Shown here piece by piece: positions 1 through 7,249 of a DNA stretch of 13,249 nucleotides. The stretch is taken from contig JAMCZD010000043.1 in assembly GCA_023473405.1 (NCBI GenBank), positions 1 to 13,249 on the forward strand. Reading direction: 5' to 3'. The notes beneath the pieces are model-generated. The model saw only the letters and a program-made list of their open reading frames with translations, was not told the origin of the DNA and did no database searches. The stretch's first letter is position 1. The number at the start of each line of letters is the position of its first letter. The stretch comes from Candidatus Omnitrophota bacterium. Its GTDB lineage: Bacteria > Verrucomicrobiota > Verrucomicrobiia > Limisphaerales > UBA1319. Position numbers and translations under genes: made by a program.

Positions 1-435
1 TGGACCCCTTACATGAAGAAAACACCGATGGACATCCGGGATTCAGACCGGCTGCCTTACTGGCCATTCAATGCCACCCGGATCGAGATTCTGGGCACCA
101 AGGGTTTCATGTATATGGGCCGTCACGGCGGCGGTTGGCAGGTCTTCAATGAAAACGATGAGGCTATTGTCACCACGCCCGGGCGCCAAGGTGACAAGGA
201 ACATCAGGAGAATTTCATCCAATGCATCCGCAACCGGTCCAAGCCGGCAGCCGACGTCGAGCAAGGCCATTACTCTGTCCTCCTCTGTCACCTGGCCAAT
301 ATCGTATTTCGCACCCAAAACAAAAAACTGGCGTTTGATCCCAAAACAGAGTCTTTTCCCGACACCCCCGAGGCCAACCAGTATTTGAAGCGCGCCGTCT
401 ATCGAGCGCCCTGGATAGTGCCGGAGCAGGTGTGA
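1..435 (+). CDS. Gfo/Idh/MocA-family oxidoreductase, C-terminal part (5' end outside window)
   Basis: The reading frame is open from base 1, so this is the 3' end of a longer gene; about 144 codons are visible. The NAD(P)-binding Rossmann half lies upstream of the window. What is visible resembles the C-terminal half of this dehydrogenase family: a strand with RIEILGTKGFMYMGRHGGGW (an E-I-x-G-x-x-G type motif), then HQENFIQCIRNRSKP, which matches the usual 'FI.CIR.gk.P..d.e.g' helix, and a VLLCHLANI helix. The tail (residues YRAPW) is typical of secreted or sugar-related paralogues in Planctomycetota and Verrucomicrobiota. The substrate cannot be told from this part. The stop overlaps a possible GTG start of the next gene, but that gene more likely starts at 483, leaving a 47-nt gap. 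The two may be co-transcribed. The family call is fairly firm; the specific reaction is unknown. Confidence 0.8.
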   Translation, partial: WTPYMKKTPMDIRDSDRLPYWPFNATRIEILGTKGFMYMGRHGGGWQVFNENDEAIVTTPGRQGDKEHQENFIQCIRNRSKPAADVEQGHYSVLLCHLANIVFRTQNKKLAFDPKTESFPDTPEANQYLKRAVYRAPWIVPEQV

Positions 436-482
436 GCCCGCCTGCGGCTGATCGAGCGAAATCCAATTCGAGAGGGAATAGC

Positions 483-1520
483 ATGCGACGTTTTGCCTTC
501 ACACTGTACCTTGCCGCTGCCTGTTATTGGCCCCAGGCGCGCGGCCAATGGCTTCCCATTACCAATGTCACCGCGCATCTCGAGCATAGCGAACTAGCTG
601 GACCGCATATTGTCTTCGAGTACGATCTCAATTTGCCTGGCATTTCCGCCAACTTGCCGGCCTATGTGTTCGTGCGTTACCGGAAAATCCCCGGGAAAAA
701 ATGGGGCCTTCTTTCTCCCGAATTGCTCGGAAACCGGCGGCACGAAATCATCGAGTCCGCCGGCCACAAGAAATTGACCTGGTGGGGAATCGAGACCAGC
801 GGCATCACCAACCTGGCCCAGATCGAGTTTCGCCTCCGCGGCATTCAAGTAGCCCGCGTTCCCGCCGGCGATTTCCGCATGAAAAGCATCCCCGGGGGTG
901 GCTTCGACGAGTCTAAAAGCCAAAAAGATCCCTGCTACCTGCCCGCTTATTACATCGCCAAGTGCGAAACCACCATCGGCATGTACGCCGACTATTTGCA
1001 TGAACTCGGCCCCGATGCGAATGGTTGGCATCCCAAAATGGCCGATCCCAAACGTTGCGGGCTCGAAAATTCCGACAGCGGCGCCTTCCACGTCATAACC
1101 GGAAGGGAGAATTATCCGATCAATTTTGTCTCCTGGTACGACGCCACCGCGTTCCTGGATTGGTGCGGGATGCGATTGCCCACCGAGGCCGAATGGGAGA
1201 AGGCCTTTCGCGGCGGGCTTTACCTTGAGGGTGATGTCTCGAAGAAGATGCCAAATCCAATGCCGGAACGAACGTATCCGTGGGGGAATGATGCGCCGGA
1301 TAAAGACAAGGTCTTTCGCTGCAACATCGACGGTGACCAAGACGGCTACCCATACACGGCGCCGGTGGGCAGCTTCGACCGGTTCAACAGCCCTTATGGC
1401 GTTTGCGACATGTCCGGCAATGTCGCTGAGTGGACCCTGGATTGGTATGATACCTCATTCCATGTCGGGTTGGATGGTTTCCGCATGGTGCGCGGCGGTT
1501 CCTGGATGGACCCCCCCTAA
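483..1520 (+). CDS. Exported FGE-sulfatase (SUMF1)-like protein, C-terminus lost by frameshift
   Basis: The visible product is 345 aa from ATG 483, which has a good ribosome site (GAGAGGG, about 7 nt upstream). A GTG at 432 is in frame but would put 17 residues ahead of the signal peptide. Residues 1-22 form a Sec signal (RR, then a hydrophobic core, cleavage near ARG-Q). Residues about 23-122 look like a small beta-rich domain. From about 123 the FGE-sulfatase fold follows: VPAGDFRMKS, YYIAKCETTIGMYADYL, YPINFVSWYDATAFLDWC, RLPTEAEWEKAFRGG, YPWGND, GVCDMSGNVAEWTLDWY and VRGGSW at 336-341. The reading frame stops right after VRGGSWMDPP, before the family's usual GFR ending, which is found downstream in shifted frames. 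The position after GGSW-M is Asp, where human FGE has its first catalytic Cys, so formylglycine-generating activity is unlikely. It is probably a secreted or periplasmic accessory protein of unknown role. It may be a pseudogene, or a sequencing error may break it. Confidence 0.8.
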   Translation: MRRFAFTLYLAAACYWPQARGQWLPITNVTAHLEHSELAGPHIVFEYDLNLPGISANLPAYVFVRYRKIPGKKWGLLSPELLGNRRHEIIESAGHKKLTWWGIETSGITNLAQIEFRLRGIQVARVPAGDFRMKSIPGGGFDESKSQKDPCYLPAYYIAKCETTIGMYADYLHELGPDANGWHPKMADPKRCGLENSDSGAFHVITGRENYPINFVSWYDATAFLDWCGMRLPTEAEWEKAFRGGLYLEGDVSKKMPNPMPERTYPWGNDAPDKDKVFRCNIDGDQDGYPYTAPVGSFDRFNSPYGVCDMSGNVAEWTLDWYDTSFHVGLDGFRMVRGGSWMDPP

Positions 1521-1607
1521 GGCGTGGATGCCATCAGCGCTCCAACCAGCTTGCCACTGAAAAATAGCGCCATCATGGGCTTTCGCGCTGTTTATCAACC
1601 GCGATAA
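1511..1607 (+). other. Frameshifted 3' end of the FGE-like gene
   Basis: The FGE-like frame ends at TAA 1518-1520, directly after a run of seven C (1511-1517). If one C is added, translation continues as DPPLRRGCHQRSNQLATE, the expected post-GGSW segment with its R-S-N motif. If one A is then dropped from the A5 run at 1560-1564, the frame continues as NSAIMGFRAVYQPR to TAA 1605-1607, the canonical GFR ending. The two shifts (+1, -1) cancel, so the ending lies in the original frame. This is seen directly in the sequence. Whether it reflects real mutation or homopolymer sequencing error cannot be decided here. Confidence 0.7.
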
Positions 1608-1638
1608 TCTCTTCACCGCAGCAACCGGCGTCAGCCCA

Positions 1639-1673
1639 CCCCGGTTCTCTCTCCTTCGGCGCCGGAACCGGGG
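1639..1673. terminator. Hairpin downstream of the FGE-like gene (possible terminator)
   Basis: CCCCGGTTC (1639-1647) and GAACCGGGG (1665-1673) form a perfect 9-bp GC-rich stem around a 17-nt loop, 31 nt after the restored stop at 1607. No T run follows, so a classic Rho-independent terminator is not shown. It could be a Rho-linked or mRNA-stabilising hairpin, or a dispersed palindromic repeat. Confidence 0.4.
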
Positions 1674-1743
1674 CGAAATGAGGGAAATAATCTAACCGAC
1701 ATTCGATCATACGCCCGTGGCAACCGGTTCTGTTTAAAAACCG

Positions 1744-1773
1744 TTGACGCAACCGAGGATCATTAACTAGATT
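1744..1773 (+). promoter_or_regulatory. Candidate sigma70-like promoter for sucCD
   Basis: TTGACG (1744-1749; 5 of 6 to consensus) is followed after 18 nt by TAGATT (1768-1773; 4 of 6). It would start transcription about 24 nt before the sucC ATG. The call rests on pattern match only. Confidence 0.3.
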
Positions 1774-1803
1774 GATGCCTTAGTTGATTGGAATTGTTGA
1801 TCG

Positions 1804-3030
1804 ATGAACATTCACGAATACCAAGCCAAACTATTATTGGCAAAAAATGGGGTCCCGGCACCGGCAGGCAGCGCCTGCACCACCGTTGGCGAAGCCGTGG
1901 TCATCGCCGAAAAGCTCTTTGCCTCCGGCCAGAAACAGGTCATCGTCAAGGCCCAAATTCACGCGGGCGGACGTGGGAAGGGAGTGTTCAAGTCCGGCCT
2001 CCACGGAGGAGTCAAACTCTGCAAGACGGTTGATGACGTTTATAGAAACGCCAAGGCAATGTTCGGCCAGATGTTGGTGACCAAGCAGACCGGTCCGGAA
2101 GGGCGGCGGGTGAGCCGTTTGCTGATTGAAAGCGCCTCGGCCATAAAACGGGAATGCTATCTGGCAGTGTTGCTCGATCGCACCACCTCGCGTCCCGTCA
2201 TGATGGTCAGCACGGAAGGCGGCATGGACATCGAGGAGATTGCGGAAAAGACGCCGGAAAAAATCATCAGGGAGACGATTGATCCGGCCATTGGGCTGAT
2301 GCCTTACCAGGCGCGGAAGCTGGCCTTTTCCTTGGGATTCACGGGGGATTTGCTGCACCAGGCCTCGAAACTGCTCCAGGGCGTCTACCGGACTTGGGAG
2401 CAAAACGAAGCCACCCTGGTCGAAACCAACCCGCTCTGCCTGGTCGAACAACCGGACGGCACGGTGAGCCTGGTCGTGGATGCCAAGATGAGCTTTGACG
2501 ACAATGCCTTGTTCCGCCACCCCGAGATTCGCCAGATGCGCGATCTGGCCGAGGAATCGCCCCTCGAGACCGAGGCAAGCAAGTTCAACCTGAATTACAT
2601 CAAACTCGATGGCGATATAGCCTGTCTGGTGAATGGTGCCGGTTTGGCCATGGCCACGATGGATATCATTGTGCATTACGGTGGGCGTCCGGCTAATTTC
2701 CTCGATGTGGGCGGAAGCGCCAGCCGCGAACAGGTTGCCGCCGGCCTCAAGATCATTCTCAGCGGAGCGCGGATGCAGGCGATCCTGGTCAATATCTTTG
2801 GCGGCATCATGCAGTGCGACACCATCGCCCACGGCATCCTGGCCGCCGCCCGGGAAAACTCGCTGACTTGCCCGGTGGTCGTGCGGCTCGCCGGCACCAA
2901 TGCCGACCTGGGCAGGAAAATACTCCTCGAGTCGGGCCTCCCCCTCCTCAGTGCGGATAGTCTGGCTGAAGCGGCGGATAAGGCCGTCAAAGCCGCGGTT
3001 TCGAACCGTTCCCAAATGGCCGCCTGTTGA
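1804..3030 (+). CDS. sucC: Succinyl-CoA synthetase (ADP-forming), beta subunit
   Basis: This 408-aa protein is the nucleotide-binding subunit of succinyl-CoA synthetase, which couples succinyl-CoA cleavage to ATP or GTP formation in the TCA cycle, in the cytoplasm as an alpha-beta complex with SucD. The start MNIHEYQAKLLLAKNGVPAP is the family's typical N-terminus and fixes ATG 1804, although the ribosome site is weak. An ATP-grasp fold covers about residues 1-240: VKAQIHAGGRGKG (48-60), MMVSTEGGMDIEEIA (133-147) and ETNPL (207-211, a magnesium/nucleotide motif). The C-terminal CoA-ligase domain shows NGAGLAMATMD (277-287), NFLDVGG (298-304) and VNIFGGI (329-335). Length is slightly above the usual 385-400 because of a short polar tail. 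sucD follows after 34 nt, giving a standard two-gene operon. A malate-CoA ligase (MtkA) is a less likely alternative. Confidence is high. Confidence 0.96.
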   Translation: MNIHEYQAKLLLAKNGVPAPAGSACTTVGEAVVIAEKLFASGQKQVIVKAQIHAGGRGKGVFKSGLHGGVKLCKTVDDVYRNAKAMFGQMLVTKQTGPEGRRVSRLLIESASAIKRECYLAVLLDRTTSRPVMMVSTEGGMDIEEIAEKTPEKIIRETIDPAIGLMPYQARKLAFSLGFTGDLLHQASKLLQGVYRTWEQNEATLVETNPLCLVEQPDGTVSLVVDAKMSFDDNALFRHPEIRQMRDLAEESPLETEASKFNLNYIKLDGDIACLVNGAGLAMATMDIIVHYGGRPANFLDVGGSASREQVAAGLKIILSGARMQAILVNIFGGIMQCDTIAHGILAAARENSLTCPVVVRLAGTNADLGRKILLESGLPLLSADSLAEAADKAVKAAVSNRSQMAAC

Positions 3031-3064
3031 GGCACTCGGGCAAATTTCAATCTGGAATTTTATT

Positions 3065-3955
3065 ATGTCTATTCTTGTTGAGCCTTCCACGCGTGTATTA
3101 GTCCAAGGAATTACTGGGAAATACGGTTCCCAACATGCCCGCTTGAGTCTGTCTTACGGCACCAAAATCGTGGCCGGGGTTACGCCCGGCAAAGGCGGGC
3201 AGGTCTTCGAAAACCAAGTGCCCATCTTCGACACCGTGGCCGAGGCCGTTAAGCAGACCGGTGCCACTGTGTCCGCCGTATTCGTTCCCCCGCCCCTCGC
3301 CGCCGATGCGATTCTTGAAGGCGTTAACGCCGACCTCGACCTCGTGGTTTGCATTACGGAGGGGATTCCTATCTTTGACATGATGAAGGTCAAACGCGCC
3401 ATGCAAGGCAAACGGACCCGGCTGATAGGCCCCAATTGCCCTGGGATTACCACCCCAGGCGAGGGCAAGGACTCCCACGGCGGTTGCCGGATTGGCATCA
3501 TCCCTGGTCATCTTCACAAGCGAGGCCATATCGGCGTTGTTTCTCGCAGTGGAACCCTTACCTATGAAACCGTCTGGCAATTGACCCAGCTCGGCCTGGG
3601 CCAGTCCACCTGCGTCGGCATTGGCGGTGATCCCATCTTCGGCACCTCCCACCTCGAGATCATCAAGCTCATGAACGACGATCCGGATACGCACGCAATT
3701 ATCCTGATCGGCGAGATCGGTGGCACATCGGAGGAAGAAGCCGCTGAATGGATCAAACACAACTGCAAGAAACCGGTTGCCGGGTTTATCGCCGGCGCTT
3801 CCGCTCCACCCGGACGCCGCATGGGCCATGCCGGAGCCATCATCAGCGGTAAACGAGGCACCGCCGCCGCCAAAATCGAGGCTTTGAAGGCCGCCGGCGT
3901 CGCCACGGCTGCCACCCCGTCCGTCATTGCCGAGACCCTGGCCAAGATTATCTAG
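3065..3955 (+). CDS. sucD: Succinyl-CoA synthetase (ADP-forming), alpha subunit
   Basis: This 296-aa protein is the CoA-binding, phospho-histidine subunit that partners SucC. ATG 3065 gives the family start MSILVEPSTRVLVQGITGKY; the longer upstream frame overlaps sucC and lacks family features. The N-terminal CoA-binding Rossmann domain includes QGITGKYGSQHA (14-25) and GVTPGKGG (38-45). TEGIP is at 98-102 and IGPNCPGI at 121-128. The ligase domain has VVSRSGTLTYE (158-168), CVGIGGDP (183-190), IGEIGG (215-220) and GRRMGHAGAII, with the phosphorylated His at 255. Between PGE and CRIGI there are about seven extra residues (GKDSHGG, 134-140) compared with the E. coli protein, which accounts for its greater length (296 against 289 aa). 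The CoA loop also reads KYGSQHA, where SQGTFHS is found in E. coli. All expected catalytic residues are present. Confidence 0.96.
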   Translation: MSILVEPSTRVLVQGITGKYGSQHARLSLSYGTKIVAGVTPGKGGQVFENQVPIFDTVAEAVKQTGATVSAVFVPPPLAADAILEGVNADLDLVVCITEGIPIFDMMKVKRAMQGKRTRLIGPNCPGITTPGEGKDSHGGCRIGIIPGHLHKRGHIGVVSRSGTLTYETVWQLTQLGLGQSTCVGIGGDPIFGTSHLEIIKLMNDDPDTHAIILIGEIGGTSEEEAAEWIKHNCKKPVAGFIAGASAPPGRRMGHAGAIISGKRGTAAAKIEALKAAGVATAATPSVIAETLAKII

Positions 3956-4026
3956 CAAGGCAGGGCCTCAGACCGTTTCTCCGTCGTGGTTAAGGGATTA
4001 CCAGGATGCTTTCATCAGCCCGGCGG

Positions 4027-4048
4027 GCGCGGATGAGGGCATCCGCGC
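4027..4048. terminator. Hairpin between convergent sucD and aldo/keto reductase genes
   Basis: GCGCGGATG (4027-4035), loop AGGG, CATCCGCGC (4040-4048) form a perfect 9-bp stem in the 112-nt gap between two convergent genes. That position suits a bidirectional terminator, but neither strand has a clear T run, so the mechanism is uncertain. Confidence 0.45.
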
Positions 4049-4067
4049 TCCGATGAGAAGACCAGGC

Positions 4068-5090
4068 TCAAGCTGCGGGTCCAAACCGGGGGCCCCATTC
4101 GGATGCCATTGCCTTGCCTCTTTCATCGAGTTCCTGCCGTTCGGCTGCGGACAGAGGCTGATAACGTTTGGCCCATCGGACATTTTGTTCCGCTTCATCC
4201 ACCGTATAAGGGCCAATAATCGCCCCCGCCACACCCTCGATCCCCAGGCTGAAACGCATCGTCTTTTCCAAAAGCTCGACCGGCATTTTCGCCGGGCCGC
4301 GCTGGCGGTAGCCGGCGAAGCCCTTTGCGTGTCCGCCGAACACCTTCATGGCCAGGATGCCGCAGCCGTGTTTTCGCGCCACCGGCAAGACCTTGTCTGT
4401 GAACGAGTAGATATGGTTGTCGACGAAATTCAAAACCACCATTAAGACGTCGATCTCGCCTGTGTTCAGAATACCAATACAGTGGAGTGGCAGGGAATGA
4501 CCGGTAATGCCGACGAATCGTGTCAATCCCTTTTCCCTTGCATTGCGCACAAACTCGAGCGGGCCGCCAGGCGCCAGGATCATTTCGGGCGAGCAACTCC
4601 CGACGTTGTGGATATGAAGCAGGTCCACGTGATCGGTTCGCAGCAAACGCAGCGAAGTCTCGAACTGGAGTTGCATTTGCCGCGCTGATTCCTTCGGGTC
4701 GGGGCTGGTAGGCAAGGCCTTGGTGGCTAGAAAAATCCGGTCCCGGTAGGCGGGTATTACCTGCCCCAAGTACGTCTCCGCATCGTCGTAGAAATGCGCC
4801 GTGTCCACGTAGCCGATTCCCGCTTCCAAGGCCGCCCGGTAAACCTTGGTCCCCGCCTCGATACCGGGTTTGCTATGACCCACCGGGGCGGAGCCAAGTC
4901 CAAGAATAGTTATCTTTGCACCCGTCCGTCCCAAGGTTCGCATGGGGATGCCGGCGGTATTTCTTTCGGTGGGAGCTGTGGTTTCGGCCCATGCTGCGGG
5001 TCCGGTGACTGCGCCGGCCCCGAGGCAAGCTCCAAAGCCGGTCAAGAATTGGCGGCGGTCCATCAGGCCAGTTCCACTCTTCTTATTCAT
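4068..5090 (-). CDS. Tat-exported aldo/keto reductase
   Basis: The product is 340 aa and is expected to be an NADP(H)-dependent carbonyl/aldehyde reductase. The N-terminus has a twin-arginine signal, MDRRQFLTGFGACLGAGAVT at 10-29, with a likely cut near AWA-E at 35, so export in folded form is expected. The (beta/alpha)8 barrel starts at MRTLGRTGAKITILGLGSAP (50-69). The catalytic tetrad is visible: D96 and Y101 in VDTAHFYDD, K124 in ATKAL, and H161 in DLLHIHNV. EKGLTRFVGITGHS (186-199) and GAIIGPYTVDEAEQNV (289-304) fit the family's cofactor-side strands. The start could be ATG 5090 or ATG 5063 (MDRRQ); neither has a strong ribosome site. It converges on sucD and diverges from the export operon. 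The physiological substrate is unknown; related exported reductases are common in Verrucomicrobiota and Planctomycetota. Confidence 0.88.
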   Translation of the reverse strand: MNKKSGTGLMDRRQFLTGFGACLGAGAVTGPAAWAETTAPTERNTAGIPMRTLGRTGAKITILGLGSAPVGHSKPGIEAGTKVYRAALEAGIGYVDTAHFYDDAETYLGQVIPAYRDRIFLATKALPTSPDPKESARQMQLQFETSLRLLRTDHVDLLHIHNVGSCSPEMILAPGGPLEFVRNAREKGLTRFVGITGHSLPLHCIGILNTGEIDVLMVVLNFVDNHIYSFTDKVLPVARKHGCGILAMKVFGGHAKGFAGYRQRGPAKMPVELLEKTMRFSLGIEGVAGAIIGPYTVDEAEQNVRWAKRYQPLSAAERQELDERGKAMASEWGPRFGPAA

Positions 5091-5374
5091 AAGTGACTAA
5101 CCAGTAATCCGTAACTGGCCAACGTCAATGCCAATCGCCATGGAAGCGGCAGAAGGCCGTTGTTTCAGTGTTGTAATTCCGTGCCGATAAAAAGACGTGG
5201 TAATCGGGCGCGGTATCTGATTCACTGCAAGGCCATTGCCTCGATCGGACACAATCCGGTGAAGACTAGTAAACGCGACAGACTGGATTTGACTTGGCGG
5301 CGGTTAATGGTTTTTACTGTCGCTTCTTGCGAGCTATTGGCGCCCGATCATGACGCCGAAATGTGTTATTAGAA
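5091..5374. other. Divergent intergenic region between the reductase and the export operon
   Basis: These 284 nt separate two divergent genes and should hold both promoters. A candidate for the + strand operon is described separately. On the - strand a TTGACG (complement of 5123-5128) lies about 33 nt before the reductase start, without a good -10. Short inverted repeats occur (CCAGT 5101-5105 with ACTGG 5114-5118). A 70-codon + strand frame at 5160-5372 shows no recognisable protein features. Confidence 0.4.
5289..5318 (+). promoter_or_regulatory. Candidate promoter for the export operon
   Basis: TTGACT (5289-5294; 5 of 6) is followed after 18 nt by TTTACT (5313-5318; 4 of 6), about 57 nt upstream of ATG 5375. 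This rests on pattern match only. Confidence 0.3.
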
Positions 5375-6625
5375 ATGAAACGTCACCCACGTCGACAGCG
5401 TCTTCTGGCCCTGGCAGCCAGTGCCGGAACCATTGCCTGTCATGTGCAGGCCTTTCAAGCAACTGACCTGTTGGCCTACAGCGTCGGCCCCGTAACGCTC
5501 CGGCCTCATGCCGGTCTGGCGGAGTCTTATGACGACAACATCTTCTTCCAAACCGCAAAAAAAGTTGGCGATTCCATTACCACCACCAGCGCCGGCATGT
5601 CGGCTTCTCTAGGCCGGGAAACGCCGGTAAATCCATGGATCGATTTCTTCGAGGAAGAATCCAATTTTGTCTCAATCGACTACAACCTGGATTACCTGAT
5701 TTACGCGACTCAATCCGACCTGAACGCCCCCAACCACGACTTTTCCTTCAAAGGCCGCTGGCGCGGGAATCGATTGACCGTCAAAGGCGGTGATTCGGTT
5801 CAACTAATTAGCGGCATCCTCTCCGGAGGCTATACGGTGGCCCAAAAACTCAATATCAACCGCGCCATTTACAATGACAATTACATGGTTGATTATGCCG
5901 TAAGCCAAAAAACGCGCGTCTATCTCAATGGCACACATTACGCCACTGATTACGAGTCCGGTACGCCGCTTTATGACGATAATACCCTGCGCGCCACAGC
6001 CGGCTTCGGCTACCAGGCCTTTTCGAAAACATCACTCTTCGGCGAGGCCTATTACGGCCAATCCGCGATTGATCCCAACTTGTCCCCCCAGATTCAACCC
6101 AAAGGTCCCCACTCAACCTTCGAAGGCGGATTCCTGGGTGTCCAGGGTCATTTTACCGCGCATCTCAGCGGCATGCTCAAGGTCGGATATGAATCACGGG
6201 AATTCAGCGACAACTCTCCGGCACCCTCCTCGCCGGTCGTCGAAATGTCCATAGTCCACCGGTTCCGCGAAAAGACCATGACAACCCTGACTTACCGGCG
6301 GTTGAGTAGCATCTCCGTGCAAAGCGCCGGTGTTTCCTATACCGCCGACAACTTCGGCTTGCGGTTGGACCAACGGCTCGGTTCAACCGGGCGATGGGCT
6401 GCTTCAGCCGGCGCAAACGTCGAGCTGGGTGATTACGGCGAAAGCCGGTTTTACACCAATCGGCAGGACCAATGGTACCGGTTTAATGTTGGTTTGGCCT
6501 ACCTCATCCGCCCCTGGATCAGGACCGACTTCAATTATCAATTCCAGAAATTTACCAGCAATGGCCCGGGAATTATTGACTACGACGACAATCGCGTTAC
6601 CCTAAGCCTGGCAGTTGGATATTGA
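5375..6625 (+). CDS. Outer-membrane beta-barrel protein (BBP2-like) of an exopolysaccharide export operon
   Basis: The product is 416 aa from ATG 5375 (a GTG at 5363 is in frame but adds only VLLE ahead of the signal). Residues 1-26 are a Sec signal: a basic KRHPRRQR region, a hydrophobic LLALAASAGTIA core and cleavage near VQA-F. The mature start VGPVTLRPHAGLAESYDDNI (37-56) matches the opening of BBP2-type (putative beta-barrel porin 2) proteins. The rest alternates polar and aromatic residues as in amphipathic strands (YNLDYLIYAT, GRWRGNRLTVKGGD, VYLNGTHYATDY, TTLTYRR) and ends in TLSLAVGY with a terminal Tyr, as for barrels inserted by the BAM complex. It sits 6 nt before the Poly_export gene, so it probably serves as or assists the outer-membrane exit for a polysaccharide. 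The family is inferred by resemblance. Confidence 0.8.
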   Translation: MKRHPRRQRLLALAASAGTIACHVQAFQATDLLAYSVGPVTLRPHAGLAESYDDNIFFQTAKKVGDSITTTSAGMSASLGRETPVNPWIDFFEEESNFVSIDYNLDYLIYATQSDLNAPNHDFSFKGRWRGNRLTVKGGDSVQLISGILSGGYTVAQKLNINRAIYNDNYMVDYAVSQKTRVYLNGTHYATDYESGTPLYDDNTLRATAGFGYQAFSKTSLFGEAYYGQSAIDPNLSPQIQPKGPHSTFEGGFLGVQGHFTAHLSGMLKVGYESREFSDNSPAPSSPVVEMSIVHRFREKTMTTLTYRRLSSISVQSAGVSYTADNFGLRLDQRLGSTGRWAASAGANVELGDYGESRFYTNRQDQWYRFNVGLAYLIRPWIRTDFNYQFQKFTSNGPGIIDYDDNRVTLSLAVGY

Positions 6626-6631
6626 TTTACA

Positions 6632-7246
6632 ATGAAAAGCACGAAACAGCTTCGATGGATAGCCGGGACCGCCCTCGTAATCTTCATCCTCCTCGGCAGT
6701 CGCGTCGCCCCTGCCCAAGATGCCTCCACCAAGGTGGACACCAACGTGGTCTCGACTACGGACCATAAAATCGCGCCTCTCGAGATAATCACCGTGGAGG
6801 TGTTTGGCGAAAAGGACCTCAGCAAGGAGTTTCGCGTATCGGCCAGCGGCAAGATTTCCTTCCCTATGCTCGGCGAAATCGAGGTCGCCGGCAAAACCGC
6901 CGCCCAGGTCGAAAACAAAATTAAGGAATTGTTGAGCAAAGACCTCCTCGTCGATCCACAGGTCACCGTAGCCGTCAAAGAATACCGGATGCGAAACGTC
7001 ATCGTCATGGGCGAAGTCAACCGGCCCGGCGCCGTCCAATTGCAGGGTGAACAGAAATGGACCATCCTCGATGCAATCGGCGAAGCGGGCGGTCTGACTC
7101 GGGCCGCAAAGAATGCCATAGAATTTACACGCCAAGGGCACACCAAGAGACTGAACCTCGAAGAACTGAAGAAGGAAAACGATCCGAACAAGATTATTTA
7201 CCTCGAACCCGGTGATATGATTTACGTCCCGCAAACCTTTTGGTGA
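6632..7246 (+). CDS. Polysaccharide export protein (Wza-like, Poly_export + SLBB)
   Basis: This 204-aa protein belongs to the outer-membrane/periplasmic polysaccharide export (OPX) family. Residues 1-28 are a signal peptide (KSTKQLR, then GTALVIFILLG, cleavage near APA-Q). There is no lipobox Cys, unlike E. coli Wza. The Poly_export domain covers about 45-117: HKIAPLEIITVEVFGEKDLS, RVSASGKISFPMLGEIEVAG and LLVDPQVTVAV. One SLBB domain follows (about 121-175) with VIVMGEVNRPGAVQL, TILDAIGEAGGLTRAAK. The C-terminus ends YLEPGDMIYVPQTFW. It is about half the length of Wza and has one SLBB, so it likely lacks the C-terminal membrane-spanning helix. That would fit the separate barrel protein encoded just upstream providing the outer-membrane pore. 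The kinase/co-polymerase gene starts 3 nt after its stop, which suggests coupled translation. Confidence 0.92.
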   Translation: MKSTKQLRWIAGTALVIFILLGSRVAPAQDASTKVDTNVVSTTDHKIAPLEIITVEVFGEKDLSKEFRVSASGKISFPMLGEIEVAGKTAAQVENKIKELLSKDLLVDPQVTVAVKEYRMRNVIVMGEVNRPGAVQLQGEQKWTILDAIGEAGGLTRAAKNAIEFTRQGHTKRLNLEELKKENDPNKIIYLEPGDMIYVPQTFW

Positions 7247-7249
7247 TCT

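Larger units (their letters stand above)
1608..1803. other. Intergenic region upstream of sucC
   Basis: The 196 nt hold a perfect 9-bp inverted repeat (1639-1673), an 8-bp palindrome AACCGGTT (1722-1729) and a possible sigma70-type promoter close to sucC. No open frame with coding character is visible. Confidence 0.5.

Noticed and set aside
1722..1729. AACCGGTT palindrome as an operator upstream of sucC
   Set aside because: An 8-bp palindrome alone occurs often by chance, and no regulator gene is nearby.
1834..3090. Long open frame on the - strand opposite sucC (418 codons)
   Set aside because: It is the complement of a clear sucC gene; its translation has no family motif, and GC-rich codon bias explains the missing stops.
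3098..3958. Long open frame on the - strand opposite sucD (286 codons)
   Set aside because: It is a shadow of sucD: Gly/Asp-rich, without recognisable motifs or a ribosome site.
5160..5372. 70-codon + strand frame before the barrel gene
   Set aside because: It has no ribosome site or family features and lies where the operon promoter is expected.
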